From: WLJO01 sp945889085
GTDB taxonomy: Bacteria; Actinomycetota; Acidimicrobiia; Acidimicrobiales; Ilumatobacteraceae
Assembly (NCBI GenBank): GCA_945889085.1
Contig: CAMDBM010000030.1
Coordinates: 1-37,959, forward strand
Direction: 5' to 3'
Length of the DNA stretch: 37,959 bases
Within the stretch, counting starts at the first letter, position 1. Each line of letters opens with the position of its first letter. Under the pieces are notes generated by a model. It was not told the origin of the DNA and made no database searches. It worked only from the letters and a program-made list of their open reading frames with translations. The position numbers were made by a program, and so were the translations under genes. Of this stretch, positions 31,477-37,959 are shown in pieces.

Positions 31477-32733
31477 ATGGGAACCAGTTCGGGCGCTCTC
31501 GCAGAGTTGGAAGCAGCAGTCGATGCACTGCTCGCAGAGGCACCGTGCCACGAGTCCGGCGCACACCTGCACGCCGACGTCATCTCGTTGCAGCGCATCC
31601 GCGCAAAGCTCGGCGTGCTGGCGGCAGCCACGCTGTCCGAGTGGGACCACGCGCTCGTGTGGGCAGAAGATGGCTCTCGTTCCGCCGCCTCCCGACTTGC
31701 GCGAGACACGCACAGCTCAGTGCGCTGCGCCAAGCAAGAACTGCGCCGTGCACGGCAGTTGTGTCACCTCCCCGTCACGCGGGCCGCTGTCACCGCAGGC
31801 GATCTCTCGCTCGAGCACCTTGACCTCCTGGGTTCGGCCTGCACGCGCGAGCGCGCAGAACTCTTCGCAGAGCACGAAGCAACGCTGATCGATCAGTGCA
31901 CCGTGCTCGCTTACGCCGAGGCGGTCCGTCTCGTGCAGTACTGGTGCCAGCGCGCCGACGACGTGTTGAACACGCCGGCAAAGGAGCGCCGCGCCGCAAA
32001 GGCCGCGTTCTACGCATCGTCCTCGCTCGACGGCATGGTGGTGCTGAACGGTCAGCTCGACCCCATCGGCGGCGCCATCGTCACCGAGGCACTCCGGCGC
32101 ATCGAGCACGAGCTGTATCTCGCAGACCTCAAGGCGGGCACGCGGCGCACGCCGGCTCAGCGTCGCGCACAGGCACTCGTAGAAATGGCGCGCCGCTCAC
32201 AGGCTGCGCCGCCCGACGGGCGCATGCCCAAGCCGCTCTTCACCGTGGTGGTCGGCGATCACACTGCCCAGCAACTGTGCGAGCTTGCGAACGGCACCGT
32301 GATCCAACCGAGCGAGCTCGTCCAGTACTTCGGTGCAGCCATGCTGGAAACGGTGCTGTTCGACGGCCCGAGCACCGTGCTGTCGGTGTCGCGTCGGCGG
32401 TCGTTCACGGGCGCCATTCGTCGTGCGATCGAGGTCCGTGATCGCCGGTGTCAGCACCCGTCGGGGTGCGACGAACCAGCCGCCCGGTGCGATGTCGATC
32501 ACATCAAGCCCTACCGCCTCGGGGGCGTCACCAGTCAGTTCAACGGCCGCCTGCTGTGCAGCACACACAATCGGCACGTCAGCAAACGCGACGAGGACCC
32601 TCCGGTTCCCGACGAGCGGATCGTGACCCGTCTTGACGAATTCCGGGCGAGAATCCGATGGAAAGAGGCCAAAACTCTGGGATTACCCCCTGCTCACAGG
32701 CCACCTGGTGCGGAAATCGCCCGCTTCGGATAA
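31477..32733 (+). CDS. DUF222/13E12-repeat family HNH endonuclease, 418 aa
   Basis: The N-terminal two thirds are the helical DUF222 domain of 13E12-repeat proteins (ELRRARQLCHLPVTRAAVTAGDLSLEHLDLL and YWCQRADDVLN...). The C-terminal HNH domain reads RRCQHPSGCDEPAARCDVDHIKPYRLGG then NGRLLCSTHNRHV, with zinc cysteines and the DH of the beta-beta-alpha metal site intact. These proteins are abundant in actinobacteria and are often multi-copy; their targets are not known. The start at ATG 31477 is set by the promoter 7 nt upstream. Members of the family in Mycobacterium tuberculosis are reported LexA-regulon genes, in line with the SOS box here. Confidence 0.9.
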   Translation: MGTSSGALAELEAAVDALLAEAPCHESGAHLHADVISLQRIRAKLGVLAAATLSEWDHALVWAEDGSRSAASRLARDTHSSVRCAKQELRRARQLCHLPVTRAAVTAGDLSLEHLDLLGSACTRERAELFAEHEATLIDQCTVLAYAEAVRLVQYWCQRADDVLNTPAKERRAAKAAFYASSSLDGMVVLNGQLDPIGGAIVTEALRRIEHELYLADLKAGTRRTPAQRRAQALVEMARRSQAAPPDGRMPKPLFTVVVGDHTAQQLCELANGTVIQPSELVQYFGAAMLETVLFDGPSTVLSVSRRRSFTGAIRRAIEVRDRRCQHPSGCDEPAARCDVDHIKPYRLGGVTSQFNGRLLCSTHNRHVSKRDEDPPVPDERIVTRLDEFRARIRWKEAKTLGLPPAHRPPGAEIARFG

Positions 32734-32736
32734 CTT
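32731..32736 (+). promoter_or_regulatory. -10 element TAACTT overlapping the HNH stop codon
   Basis: TAACTT is exactly 7 nt upstream of GTG 32744. Its TAA is the stop codon of the HNH gene. Confidence 0.5.
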
Positions 32737-32743
32737 GCGCTCT

Positions 32744-32818
32744 GTGAAGAAGAAGCTGCTGCTCGTCATCGCCTTGGGTGCATTCGTGCTCGGCGCTTTC
32801 CGCAAAATCAAGAAGTAG
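32744..32818 (+). CDS. Tiny membrane peptide, 24 aa (DLW-39-like)
   Basis: The sequence is M-K-K-K-L-L-L-V-I-A, then LGAFVLGAF and a basic end RKIKK: one short hydrophobic segment between two lysine clusters. Actinobacterial DLW-39 proteins start in the same way (MKKLL...VL..R/K-K) but run to about 40 residues, so this may be a shortened relative. The -10 element at 7 nt and a hairpin right after the stop make a complete small unit. Too short for homology to prove it. Confidence 0.55.
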   Translation: MKKKLLLVIALGAFVLGAFRKIKK

Positions 32819-32824
32819 GCCGCT

Positions 32825-32841
32825 GTCGCCGTAGCGGCGAC
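32825..32841 (+). terminator. Short hairpin after the 24-residue peptide gene
   Basis: GTCGCCG/CGGCGAC with a TAG loop begins 7 bp after the stop; a second hairpin GGTAGC/GCTACC follows at 32855-32870. There is no U-tract. Confidence 0.4.
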
Positions 32842-32919
32842 CCCACCGGCTCTCGGTAGCCAGCGCTACCCCCGACTTCCCCCTGGCAATGCTCTCTGAG
32901 CGCGCCCGAAGGGGAACTC

Positions 32920-33513
32920 ATGCTCATCGTCTGTTGGTCGGTGAAGGGCGGTAGCGGCACCACAGTGGTCGCCGCCTCGCTGGCCCTCCTCAGTGCTTCG
33001 CAGGGAATCGACACCTGCCTCGTGGATCTTGCTGGCGACGCTGCCAGTTGCCTCGGCCTCGCGGACCCGCTTGGCCCGCACGAAATCGCCGTTGGCAACA
33101 ACCTCGGCCTTCTCGCACTCAGCCACAGGCCGTGCACGTCGGCACATCAGTGGAGCGCTGTGCCCGAGCACCTGGTGGTCGGCAAGCGCACCGTTGTCGT
33201 AGACGCCGGCCTCGGGGAGCCAGACCCCGCGTTGCGCGCTGCTGCACATCACGACCTGCTCGTCGTGCGCGGCTGCTACCTCGCGCTGCGCCGTGCCGCG
33301 GTGCTGCAACGACGGCCGAGCGGTGTCGTTCTCGTCAACGAACCCGGGCGCGCGCTGCGCCGTCAGGACGTCGAGGCGGTCACCGGTGCGCCGGTGGTCA
33401 GCGAACTGGTCTGGGACCCCACCGTCGCCCGGTCCGTCGATGCCGGCCTCCTCGCCTCACGGGTGCCTCGATCGCTCCGTGAGGGACTGGGGGCGCTGTC
33501 ATGGAGCTCCTAG
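32920..33513 (+). CDS. MinD/ParA-like ATPase of the Tad locus (CpaE/TadZ-like), 197 aa
   Basis: The deviant Walker A KGGSGTTVVAASLALL lies at residues 9-16 onward, CLVDLAGDAASCLG and TVVVDAGLGE supply the later nucleotide-binding strands, and VLVNEPGR continues the fold. It is shorter than CpaE/TadZ (no receiver-like N-terminus). In Tad systems this protein localises the secretion machine to a cell site. AAGGGGA lies 4 nt before ATG 32920. It overlaps tadA by 13 bp and opens the operon. Confidence 0.83.
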   Translation: MLIVCWSVKGGSGTTVVAASLALLSASQGIDTCLVDLAGDAASCLGLADPLGPHEIAVGNNLGLLALSHRPCTSAHQWSAVPEHLVVGKRTVVVDAGLGEPDPALRAAAHHDLLVVRGCYLALRRAAVLQRRPSGVVLVNEPGRALRRQDVEAVTGAPVVSELVWDPTVARSVDAGLLASRVPRSLREGLGALSWSS

Positions 33514-34670
33514 AGCAGCGATCGTTGGTAACGGCCGTGTGCGAGCACGTTCGTGAACACCTCGACCTCCCGAACGTGCTCGACGACCGAACAGGCAGGC
33601 GACGGCTTGCCGACTACGTCCACGTATGCCTGAACCGACTCGCCCCGTTGCTCGACCACCGATCGCGTGAGTGGGTGCACCGACGGGCCATGGCCGAACT
33701 GGAGGGGCTCGGCGTGCTGGGCCTGTACCTGGACGATCCGACGGTTACCGAGGTGGCAGTGAACGATGGGGGCGAAGTGTGGGTGGACCGGGATGGACGG
33801 ATGGGGCACGTGGACACGCTCGGTCCCGGCGAGCTTGAACTGCTCATCGAACGGATCCTCGCCCCGCTCGGCCTGCGCTTCGACCTCACCTCGCCGATCG
33901 TCAGCGCCCGGCTCTCGAACGGCCAACGGATGTGTGCCGTGCTCGCCCCGCTCGCCGTGAACGGCACGTGCCTGTCAATCCGGCGGTTCGCGCTGCAGCA
34001 CGTGGTGATCGACGCGTTCACCACCGCAGCCGTCGCCCAGTTACTGCACCACCTCGTTGCGCGCCGCTGCAACATCGTCGTGAGCGGGGCAACCTCCACC
34101 GGCAAGACCACCTTCCTGAACGCCCTCACCGGTTCCGTGGCGCACCACGAACGGATGATCACCATCGAGGACACCGCAGAACTGAACCTGCTCGCGCCGC
34201 ACGTGGTACGCCTCGAGTCGAGGCCAGCCACACCCGACGGGGTGGAAGCGGTATCGGTGCGACAGTTACTGCACGCCGCGCTGCGACTTCGCCCAGACCG
34301 TCTCGTGATCGGCGAGGTGCGCGGCCCCGAGGCCTACGACATGGTGCAGGCGCTCAATACGGGCCACGACGGCTCGTTGTCGACCGTTCACGCGAACAGC
34401 CCGGGCGATGCCCTCCGCCGGATCGCCTCGCTCGCTGCACTCGGCGCACCGGGGCAGTCACCCGAGTCGCTGGAGGAACAGGTCCGCTCCAGCATCGACG
34501 TGATCGTGCACCTCACCCGGCTCGCCGACGGCTCGCGTGTGGTGTCCACCGTGGAAGAGGTGGGTGGCCCCACCAGCGAGCGGTGGTCAACCGTGTTGCT
34601 CGCTGCCGACGGCAAGGTGGCCGGAGCACCGACCCGCCTCAGGGAGCCAACGGCCGGTGGTGAACGGTGA
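33501..34670 (+). CDS. tadA: TadA/CpaF secretion ATPase, 389 aa
   Basis: This is a type II/IV secretion ATPase of normal length: N-terminal domain to about 170, Walker A GATSTGKTTFLNAL near residue 196, Asp box MITIEDTAELNL, Walker B PDRLVIGEVRGPEAYDM and His box TGHDGSLSTVHANSPGDAL. It powers assembly of Flp-type Tad pili at the inner face of the membrane. ATG 33501 lies inside the previous gene; its end overlaps tadB by 4 bp. Confidence 0.95.
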   Translation: MELLEQRSLVTAVCEHVREHLDLPNVLDDRTGRRRLADYVHVCLNRLAPLLDHRSREWVHRRAMAELEGLGVLGLYLDDPTVTEVAVNDGGEVWVDRDGRMGHVDTLGPGELELLIERILAPLGLRFDLTSPIVSARLSNGQRMCAVLAPLAVNGTCLSIRRFALQHVVIDAFTTAAVAQLLHHLVARRCNIVVSGATSTGKTTFLNALTGSVAHHERMITIEDTAELNLLAPHVVRLESRPATPDGVEAVSVRQLLHAALRLRPDRLVIGEVRGPEAYDMVQALNTGHDGSLSTVHANSPGDALRRIASLAALGAPGQSPESLEEQVRSSIDVIVHLTRLADGSRVVSTVEEVGGPTSERWSTVLLAADGKVAGAPTRLREPTAGGER

Positions 34671-35224
34671 GGCGCCCGGTGCCCTCGGGCCGGTTCGCGG
34701 ACGACGTGGCACCGACACTCGATCATCTCGCGCGGGCAACTGCGGGCGGGCAGACACTGCGCCGTGCGCTCGAGGGTCTACCCAACTCGTCCAACAGACC
34801 CTTCGCATCGCTGTTGAACCACGCCATGGACGCGCCGCAGCAGTCACGCCCGCTGCACGAACGCCTCGCTGCACTCGCGGACGACCGCCGCGGGGCGGAG
34901 GCCACACTCGCACTGTCCACCCTCGAGTTGCTGGCGCGCCACGGCGGGCCAGCACCGAGCACACTCGACCGGGCTGCGTCCGCTGTCCGCGAACGACGCG
35001 CCGCAGTGGCCGAGCGCCGTGCGCAGTCCGCTCAGGCACGGCTCTCCGCGCTCGTCCTCAGCGCGCTGCCCATCGCGTTCTGCGGCTGGAGCCTGCGGGC
35101 AGACCCCCGAACGGCGCAGTTCCTGCTCCACACCCGGGCGGGCCTCGCGTGTCTAGCCTGTGGGTTCGCGCTCAACGGGCTCGGCTGGTTCTGGATGCGG
35201 CGACTGGTCGGGGGAACCCGGTGA
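34667..35224 (+). CDS. TadB-like membrane protein, 185 aa
   Basis: A short type II secretion F-domain protein: a soluble helical part (LDHLARATAGGQTLRRALEGL, SRPLHERLAALADDRRGAEATLALSTLELLA) followed by two hydrophobic helices (ALVLSALPIAFCGWSL, AGLACLACGFALNGLGWFW). It is shorter than classical TadB (about 300 aa), a feature of actinobacterial loci. It forms the membrane platform with the next gene product. GTG 34667 is within a GTGA overlap. Confidence 0.85.
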   Translation: MRRPVPSGRFADDVAPTLDHLARATAGGQTLRRALEGLPNSSNRPFASLLNHAMDAPQQSRPLHERLAALADDRRGAEATLALSTLELLARHGGPAPSTLDRAASAVRERRAAVAERRAQSAQARLSALVLSALPIAFCGWSLRADPRTAQFLLHTRAGLACLACGFALNGLGWFWMRRLVGGTR

Positions 35225-35769
35225 ACGCAACGCTGCTCGTCGGCCTGCTCCTGCTCGCCGCAGTGCTGCCTGCCTTCCGGCGGCGCAGGCGATGCGCCCG
35301 CAGGCAGGCACGTCTGGTGGAGGACCTACCGGACGCCATCGATCTCCTCGTCGTGCTCGTGCGCGCGGGGCTCACACCGAGCCAGGCGGTCGGCGAGCTC
35401 GCCGGGCGAGCACCAAACGTGTGGCGGCCGGCCTTCGCTGCGGTGGGTCGACGCCAGATGGGCCAGAGCCGGTTCGTCGACGCGCTCGACGAACTGGTTG
35501 TGCACGCCGGACCGGTTGCCCAGCCGGTTCTCGACGCACTTGCTGCCGCCGAACGCTTCGGCCAACCGCTCGCAGCGTCGCTCGACCGGCTCGCGGCCGA
35601 CGGCCGCGCTGCGAGACGGCGCCAGCATGACATCAGGGCACGACAGCTTCCCGTGCGCCTCAGCTTCCCGCTCGTGTGCTGCACGTTGCCCGCCTTCATC
35701 CTGCTCACCATCGCCCCGCTGCTCGCCGGAGCCCTCATGTCGATTACCCGATCAGGGAGTACCCCATGA
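35221..35769 (+). CDS. TadC-like membrane protein, 182 aa
   Basis: An N-terminal hydrophobic helix (ATLLVGLLLLAAVLPAF) precedes a T2SF domain (LVEDLPDAIDLLVVLVRAGLTPSQAVGEL and PVLDALAAAERFGQPLAASLDRLA) and a C-terminal membrane helix (LPAFILLTIAPLLAGAL). It pairs with TadB in the membrane. GTG 35221 is in a 4-bp overlap with tadB, and the stop overlaps the pilin start in ATGA. Confidence 0.85.
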   Translation: MNATLLVGLLLLAAVLPAFRRRRRCARRQARLVEDLPDAIDLLVVLVRAGLTPSQAVGELAGRAPNVWRPAFAAVGRRQMGQSRFVDALDELVVHAGPVAQPVLDALAAAERFGQPLAASLDRLAADGRAARRRQHDIRARQLPVRLSFPLVCCTLPAFILLTIAPLLAGALMSITRSGSTP

Positions 35770-35966
35770 ACCAAGAAACGCATCAGGACGACAACCAGCC
35801 AACCCCCAAAAGGGATCTCGGACAGGCAACCGCGGAGTACGCGCTCGTCCTCCTCGGTGCCGCAGCGATTGCGATGATCCTGCTCGGCTGGGCAACCGGT
35901 GGCGGCAACCGCATCGGTGGGCTGCTCGACCAGGTCATGAACGCGGTTACCGGGCGCGTGAAGTGA
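35766..35966 (+). CDS. Flp-type pilin (DUF4244-like), 66 aa
   Basis: A polar, charged N-terminal segment ends at DLGQATAEYALVLLG, followed by the hydrophobic helix AAAIAMILLGWAT and a short tail. The G-Q-A-T-A-E-Y motif with Glu at position +5 after the Gly is the prepilin cleavage/assembly signature, so the mature pilin would start at Gln or Ala after Gly. It overlaps tadC and the TadE-like gene by 4 bp each. No prepilin peptidase (TadV) is in the window. Confidence 0.88.
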   Translation: MNQETHQDDNQPTPKRDLGQATAEYALVLLGAAAIAMILLGWATGGGNRIGGLLDQVMNAVTGRVK

Positions 35967-36337
35967 GCCGCCAGCGGCGTTCACAGGGGTGCTGCGGGCA
36001 GGCCACGGTAGAGCTCGCGCTGGCACTACCGCTGCTCATGGTGTTCCTCCTCGGCGCCGTGCAGCTCACGCTCGTGATCCGGGGTCAGCTTGCGGTTACC
36101 CAGGCGGCACGTGCGGCGGCCCGTGCAGCGTCGGTGTCAGCGAGCCCAACCCGTGCGGCTGCTGCGGCTGCCCGCGCGGCTACGTCGCTCGAGCGGCTGG
36201 ACGTCCGTACCGAGAACGGCGCACGAACGGTGCGCGTGACAGTTCTGGCGCGCGTAGCCACCGACGTGCCGCTCGTGGGCGCGCTTATCGGCGACGTCAC
36301 CGTGAGTGCCACCGCAGTCATGGCGGTCGAATCCTGA
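35963..36337 (+). CDS. TadE-like pseudopilin, 124 aa
   Basis: The N-terminus GQATVELALALPLLMVFLLGAVQLTLVIRGQ has the TadE pattern (G-Q-A-x-V-E-x-A-L-x-L-P) and a single hydrophobic helix, followed by an Ala-rich stretch and a beta-rich C-terminus (ARTVRVTVLARVATDVPL). Minor pilins of this type start or cap the Tad pilus. GTG 35963 overlaps the pilin stop. This is the last gene of the compact operon. Confidence 0.85.
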   Translation: MSRQRRSQGCCGQATVELALALPLLMVFLLGAVQLTLVIRGQLAVTQAARAAARAASVSASPTRAAAAAARAATSLERLDVRTENGARTVRVTVLARVATDVPLVGALIGDVTVSATAVMAVES

Positions 36338-36356
36338 GCGGCGGGTGCACGTTCGG

Positions 36357-36362
36357 TACGGT
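36357..36362 (+). promoter_or_regulatory. Possible -10 element TACGGT of the STAS gene
   Basis: TACGGT is 8 nt upstream of ATG 36371, without a Shine-Dalgarno. This suggests the STAS gene has its own start site rather than only reading through from the Tad operon. Confidence 0.4.
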
Positions 36363-36370
36363 GCTCCCCG

Positions 36371-36700
36371 ATGGAACTCGTGGCGCGCCAGACGATCGTG
36401 GGTACGTATCAGGTGCTGAACCTGAGCGGCGAGGTGGATCTCGCCACGCTGCCCCGTCTGTCCGACGCGCTCACGAAGCTCCTGGCGTCAGCAACCGGCC
36501 TCGCGGTCGTGGATCTCGACGGCCTGAGCATCCTCGATGACACCGGGCTCGGGCTGCTGCTCGGTGCGGCCGGTCGAGCCCGTCAGGGCGGTGCGGAACT
36601 CGTGGTGGTGTGCAGTGCCCCGGCGCTGCGCAGCCGACTGAGCCTCACGGGTTTCGATCGGGCCGTGCGCGTGACGGAGAGCATCAGCGCTATCGGCTGA
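36371..36700 (+). CDS. STAS-domain anti-sigma factor antagonist, 109 aa
   Basis: A single STAS domain: YQVLNLSGEVDLATLPRL, VVDLDGLSILDDTGLGLLL, LVVVCSAPALRSRLSLTGF. In SpoIIAA-type antagonists the phosphorylated residue is Ser58 in a D-S-S-G context; here Thr58 in DDTGLG occupies that place. Phosphorylation by a partner kinase is therefore plausible but uncertain. No anti-sigma kinase is adjacent. Its target sigma factor cannot be deduced; the ECF-like sigma at 4412 is not obviously linked. Confidence 0.85.
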   Translation: MELVARQTIVGTYQVLNLSGEVDLATLPRLSDALTKLLASATGLAVVDLDGLSILDDTGLGLLLGAAGRARQGGAELVVVCSAPALRSRLSLTGFDRAVRVTESISAIG

Positions 36701-36704
36701 TTGC

Positions 36705-37400
36705 CTACGTGTTGGCGTAGGAGTCGCCGACCATCATGAGCCGGAAGTCGCACTTGCTCTTGATGTACGTAGACACCGCACGGTTGTTGATCGCTGCACG
36801 TTCGGCCCGGGGATCGGCCTCATACGTGGCGATCGTTGCGCCGAGCTTTTCGATACTCGACGAGTTCACGATGCCCATGCCGACATCGATGATGAAATCT
36901 CGCACCACGGCCAGTTTGCGGCGACGGGCCACCGTCAATTCGGCGGAGAGGTCGTCATACGCGTTGCGCAGGTCAGTCACCGGCAGTGCGCGCAGCGCCC
37001 GGACGAGCGTCTTGACCCGGGTGTACGTGAACGCCTTGGTGAGACCCTCGTCGATCCGCTCGCTGATCGTCACGATGCGCTTGGCTGCCATGCAGATCGG
37101 GTTCTTCGACTTGGCCGTCGTTGCCGGGGTGGGGGGCGTGGTGTCCTTGGCCACGGCCTCGATCTCCTCGGGCTCGGTGGTGTCCGGCGGTTCCGTGTCG
37201 GGGATCGATGCGATGTCATCGGCGGCATCCTGCGGTTCCGCCGAGTCCGAGTCAGACTGACCGAACGGGACGAGCACCACCTTGTCCTTGGTGGCCTTCG
37301 TGGTCTTCGACTCGCCGGAGGCTGTTGGCAGCTGGCAAGCCGTCAACAACAGTCCCAGCCCCAGCAGGGCCGCGGTAACCGCTACGCGAGGTCGATACAT
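36705..37400 (-). CDS. Predicted lipoprotein, 231 aa
   Basis: The signal peptide (RPRVAVTAALLGLGLL) ends in lipobox LLTAC followed by QLPTASGES. An acidic, Pro/Thr-rich linker (DTEPPDTTEPEEIEAVAKDTTPPTPAT) follows, then a helical domain with CMAAKRIVTISERIDEG and a C-terminal KCDFRLM, whose two cysteines may pair. No family is recognised. ATG 37400 is chosen over the preceding GTG because TAGACT lies exactly 7 nt upstream. Confidence 0.75.
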   Translation of the reverse strand: MYRPRVAVTAALLGLGLLLTACQLPTASGESKTTKATKDKVVLVPFGQSDSDSAEPQDAADDIASIPDTEPPDTTEPEEIEAVAKDTTPPTPATTAKSKNPICMAAKRIVTISERIDEGLTKAFTYTRVKTLVRALRALPVTDLRNAYDDLSAELTVARRRKLAVVRDFIIDVGMGIVNSSSIEKLGATIATYEADPRAERAAINNRAVSTYIKSKCDFRLMMVGDSYANT

Positions 37401-37407
37401 CACTCAC

Positions 37408-37413
37408 AGTCTA
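37408..37413 (-). promoter_or_regulatory. -10 element TAGACT overlapping the rsgA stop codon
   Basis: TAGACT is 7 nt upstream of ATG 37400. Its TAG is the stop codon of rsgA (37411-37413). Confidence 0.5.
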
Positions 37414-37959
37414 CGGAATCCGGTGGTGCCGTGGGTGGCGGTCAGCGTCTTTTGTCCGTTCCCGCTGTTCCTGCTCGATGGCGGCCTCTTCGGCCACCAA
37501 CCGCTTCAGGCTCACGAGGCGCTCGGGGCGAAGCGACCCGGCCGTAATCGCCGCCAGCACTGCGCAGTCCGGCTCGTCGCCGTGCTTGCAGTTCCGAAAG
37601 CGACAGCGGTCCATGAGGTCAAAGACATCGGCAAAGGCACGCTCGATGCCGTGGCCGCTCGACCAGAGGCTCACCGCCCGCAATCCCGGTGTGTCGATGA
37701 GCCAACCACCGCCCGGCACGGCCACCAGTTCCGCAGCCGACGTCGTGTGCCGACCCCGGTCATCGCCCTCACGCACCGCGGCGGTGCGCTGCACTTCGTG
37801 ACCAACCAGCCGGTTGACCAAGGTGGACTTGCCCACACCGCTCGCCCCGAGCAGCGCCAGGGTGCCGTGGTCGACAATGAGGGCGCGCACCGCGTCGATG
37901 CCCTCCCCCGTCCGGCTCGATACGACAAGCACCGGCACCTCGAGGGCCACGTGGGCGAC
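37411..37959 (-). CDS. rsgA: Ribosome-assembly GTPase RsgA (C-terminal part, 5' end beyond window)
   Basis: The circularly permuted GTPase is recognised by G1 LLGASGVGKSTLVNRLVG, the following G2 segment RGRHTTSAAE and G3 WLIDTPGLR, after which comes the zinc-binding CRFRNCKHGDEPDC. These features identify RsgA (YjeQ), which checks late assembly of the 30S subunit. The N-terminal OB domain and G4 region lie past base 37959. The C-terminus is rich in Glu, Arg and His. The stop TAG doubles as part of the -10 of the downstream lipoprotein gene. Confidence 0.93.
   Translation of the reverse strand, partial: VAHVALEVPVLVVSSRTGEGIDAVRALIVDHGTLALLGASGVGKSTLVNRLVGHEVQRTAAVREGDDRGRHTTSAAELVAVPGGGWLIDTPGLRAVSLWSSGHGIERAFADVFDLMDRCRFRNCKHGDEPDCAVLAAITAGSLRPERLVSLKRLVAEEAAIEQEQRERTKDADRHPRHHRIP

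Overview
The window is high-GC, gene-dense chromosomal DNA from an actinobacterium. Three things fit this: F420-type LLM and 13E12/DUF222-HNH families, a Tad locus with an actinobacterial-type Flp pilin, and many leaderless promoters of the form TAnnnT-N6-8-start codon. Acidimicrobiia is my best guess for the class, but that is inference; no rRNA marker is present.

Layout. 1-2944 (minus): a unit encoding an unknown protein, a NERD-UvrD/Rep helicase, another unknown protein and the start of a membrane protein. 3105-7276 (plus): a tightly overlapped operon of a vWA protein, an ECF-like sigma factor, an unknown protein and a CbxX/SpoVK-type AAA+ ATPase; the vWA frame runs without a stop into the sigma gene. 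7371-9165: enoyl-CoA hydratase and an LLM oxidoreductase. 9231-10327: a gene graveyard with remnants of a sugar ABC transporter, an FGGY kinase and an internally deleted acireductone synthase. 10331-19363: housekeeping and metabolic genes (GlpD, metallo-beta-lactamase fold hydrolase, class I glutamine amidotransferase-like hydrolase, YcaQ-type glycosylase, MFS, cyclophilin, cysteine-less DksA-like protein, ABC1 kinase). 19364-26517: a possible 30-codon transcription unit, uracil-DNA glycosylase, epoxide hydrolase, ThuA-like protein, Dabb protein plus ferredoxin, a principal-type sigma factor, a pair of Fe-S RecB-like proteins and an NrtR-like regulator. 26518-31233: lipoprotein, decayed DyP peroxidase, an ArsM-like methyltransferase with an in-frame UGA, tRNA-Sec, and a secreted low-complexity protein. 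31477-32818: a LexA-box-controlled HNH protein and a 24-residue membrane peptide. 32920-36337: a compact Tad pilus/secretion operon. 36371-37959: STAS protein, lipoprotein and RsgA (cut by the window edge).

The most notable observation is that the methyltransferase at 29395-30174 should be read through a UGA at 29998-30000. This UGA sits where ArsM-type enzymes have a conserved arsenic-binding cysteine, is followed by a plausible bacterial SECIS hairpin, and lies about 150 bp from a tRNA-Sec gene. A standard annotation would truncate it. Second is the vWA/sigma/unknown/AAA+ operon, which has a C6 run where a -1 shift would fuse the vWA protein to the sigma factor. Third is the repeated use of a stop codon as part of the -10 element of the next, leaderless gene.
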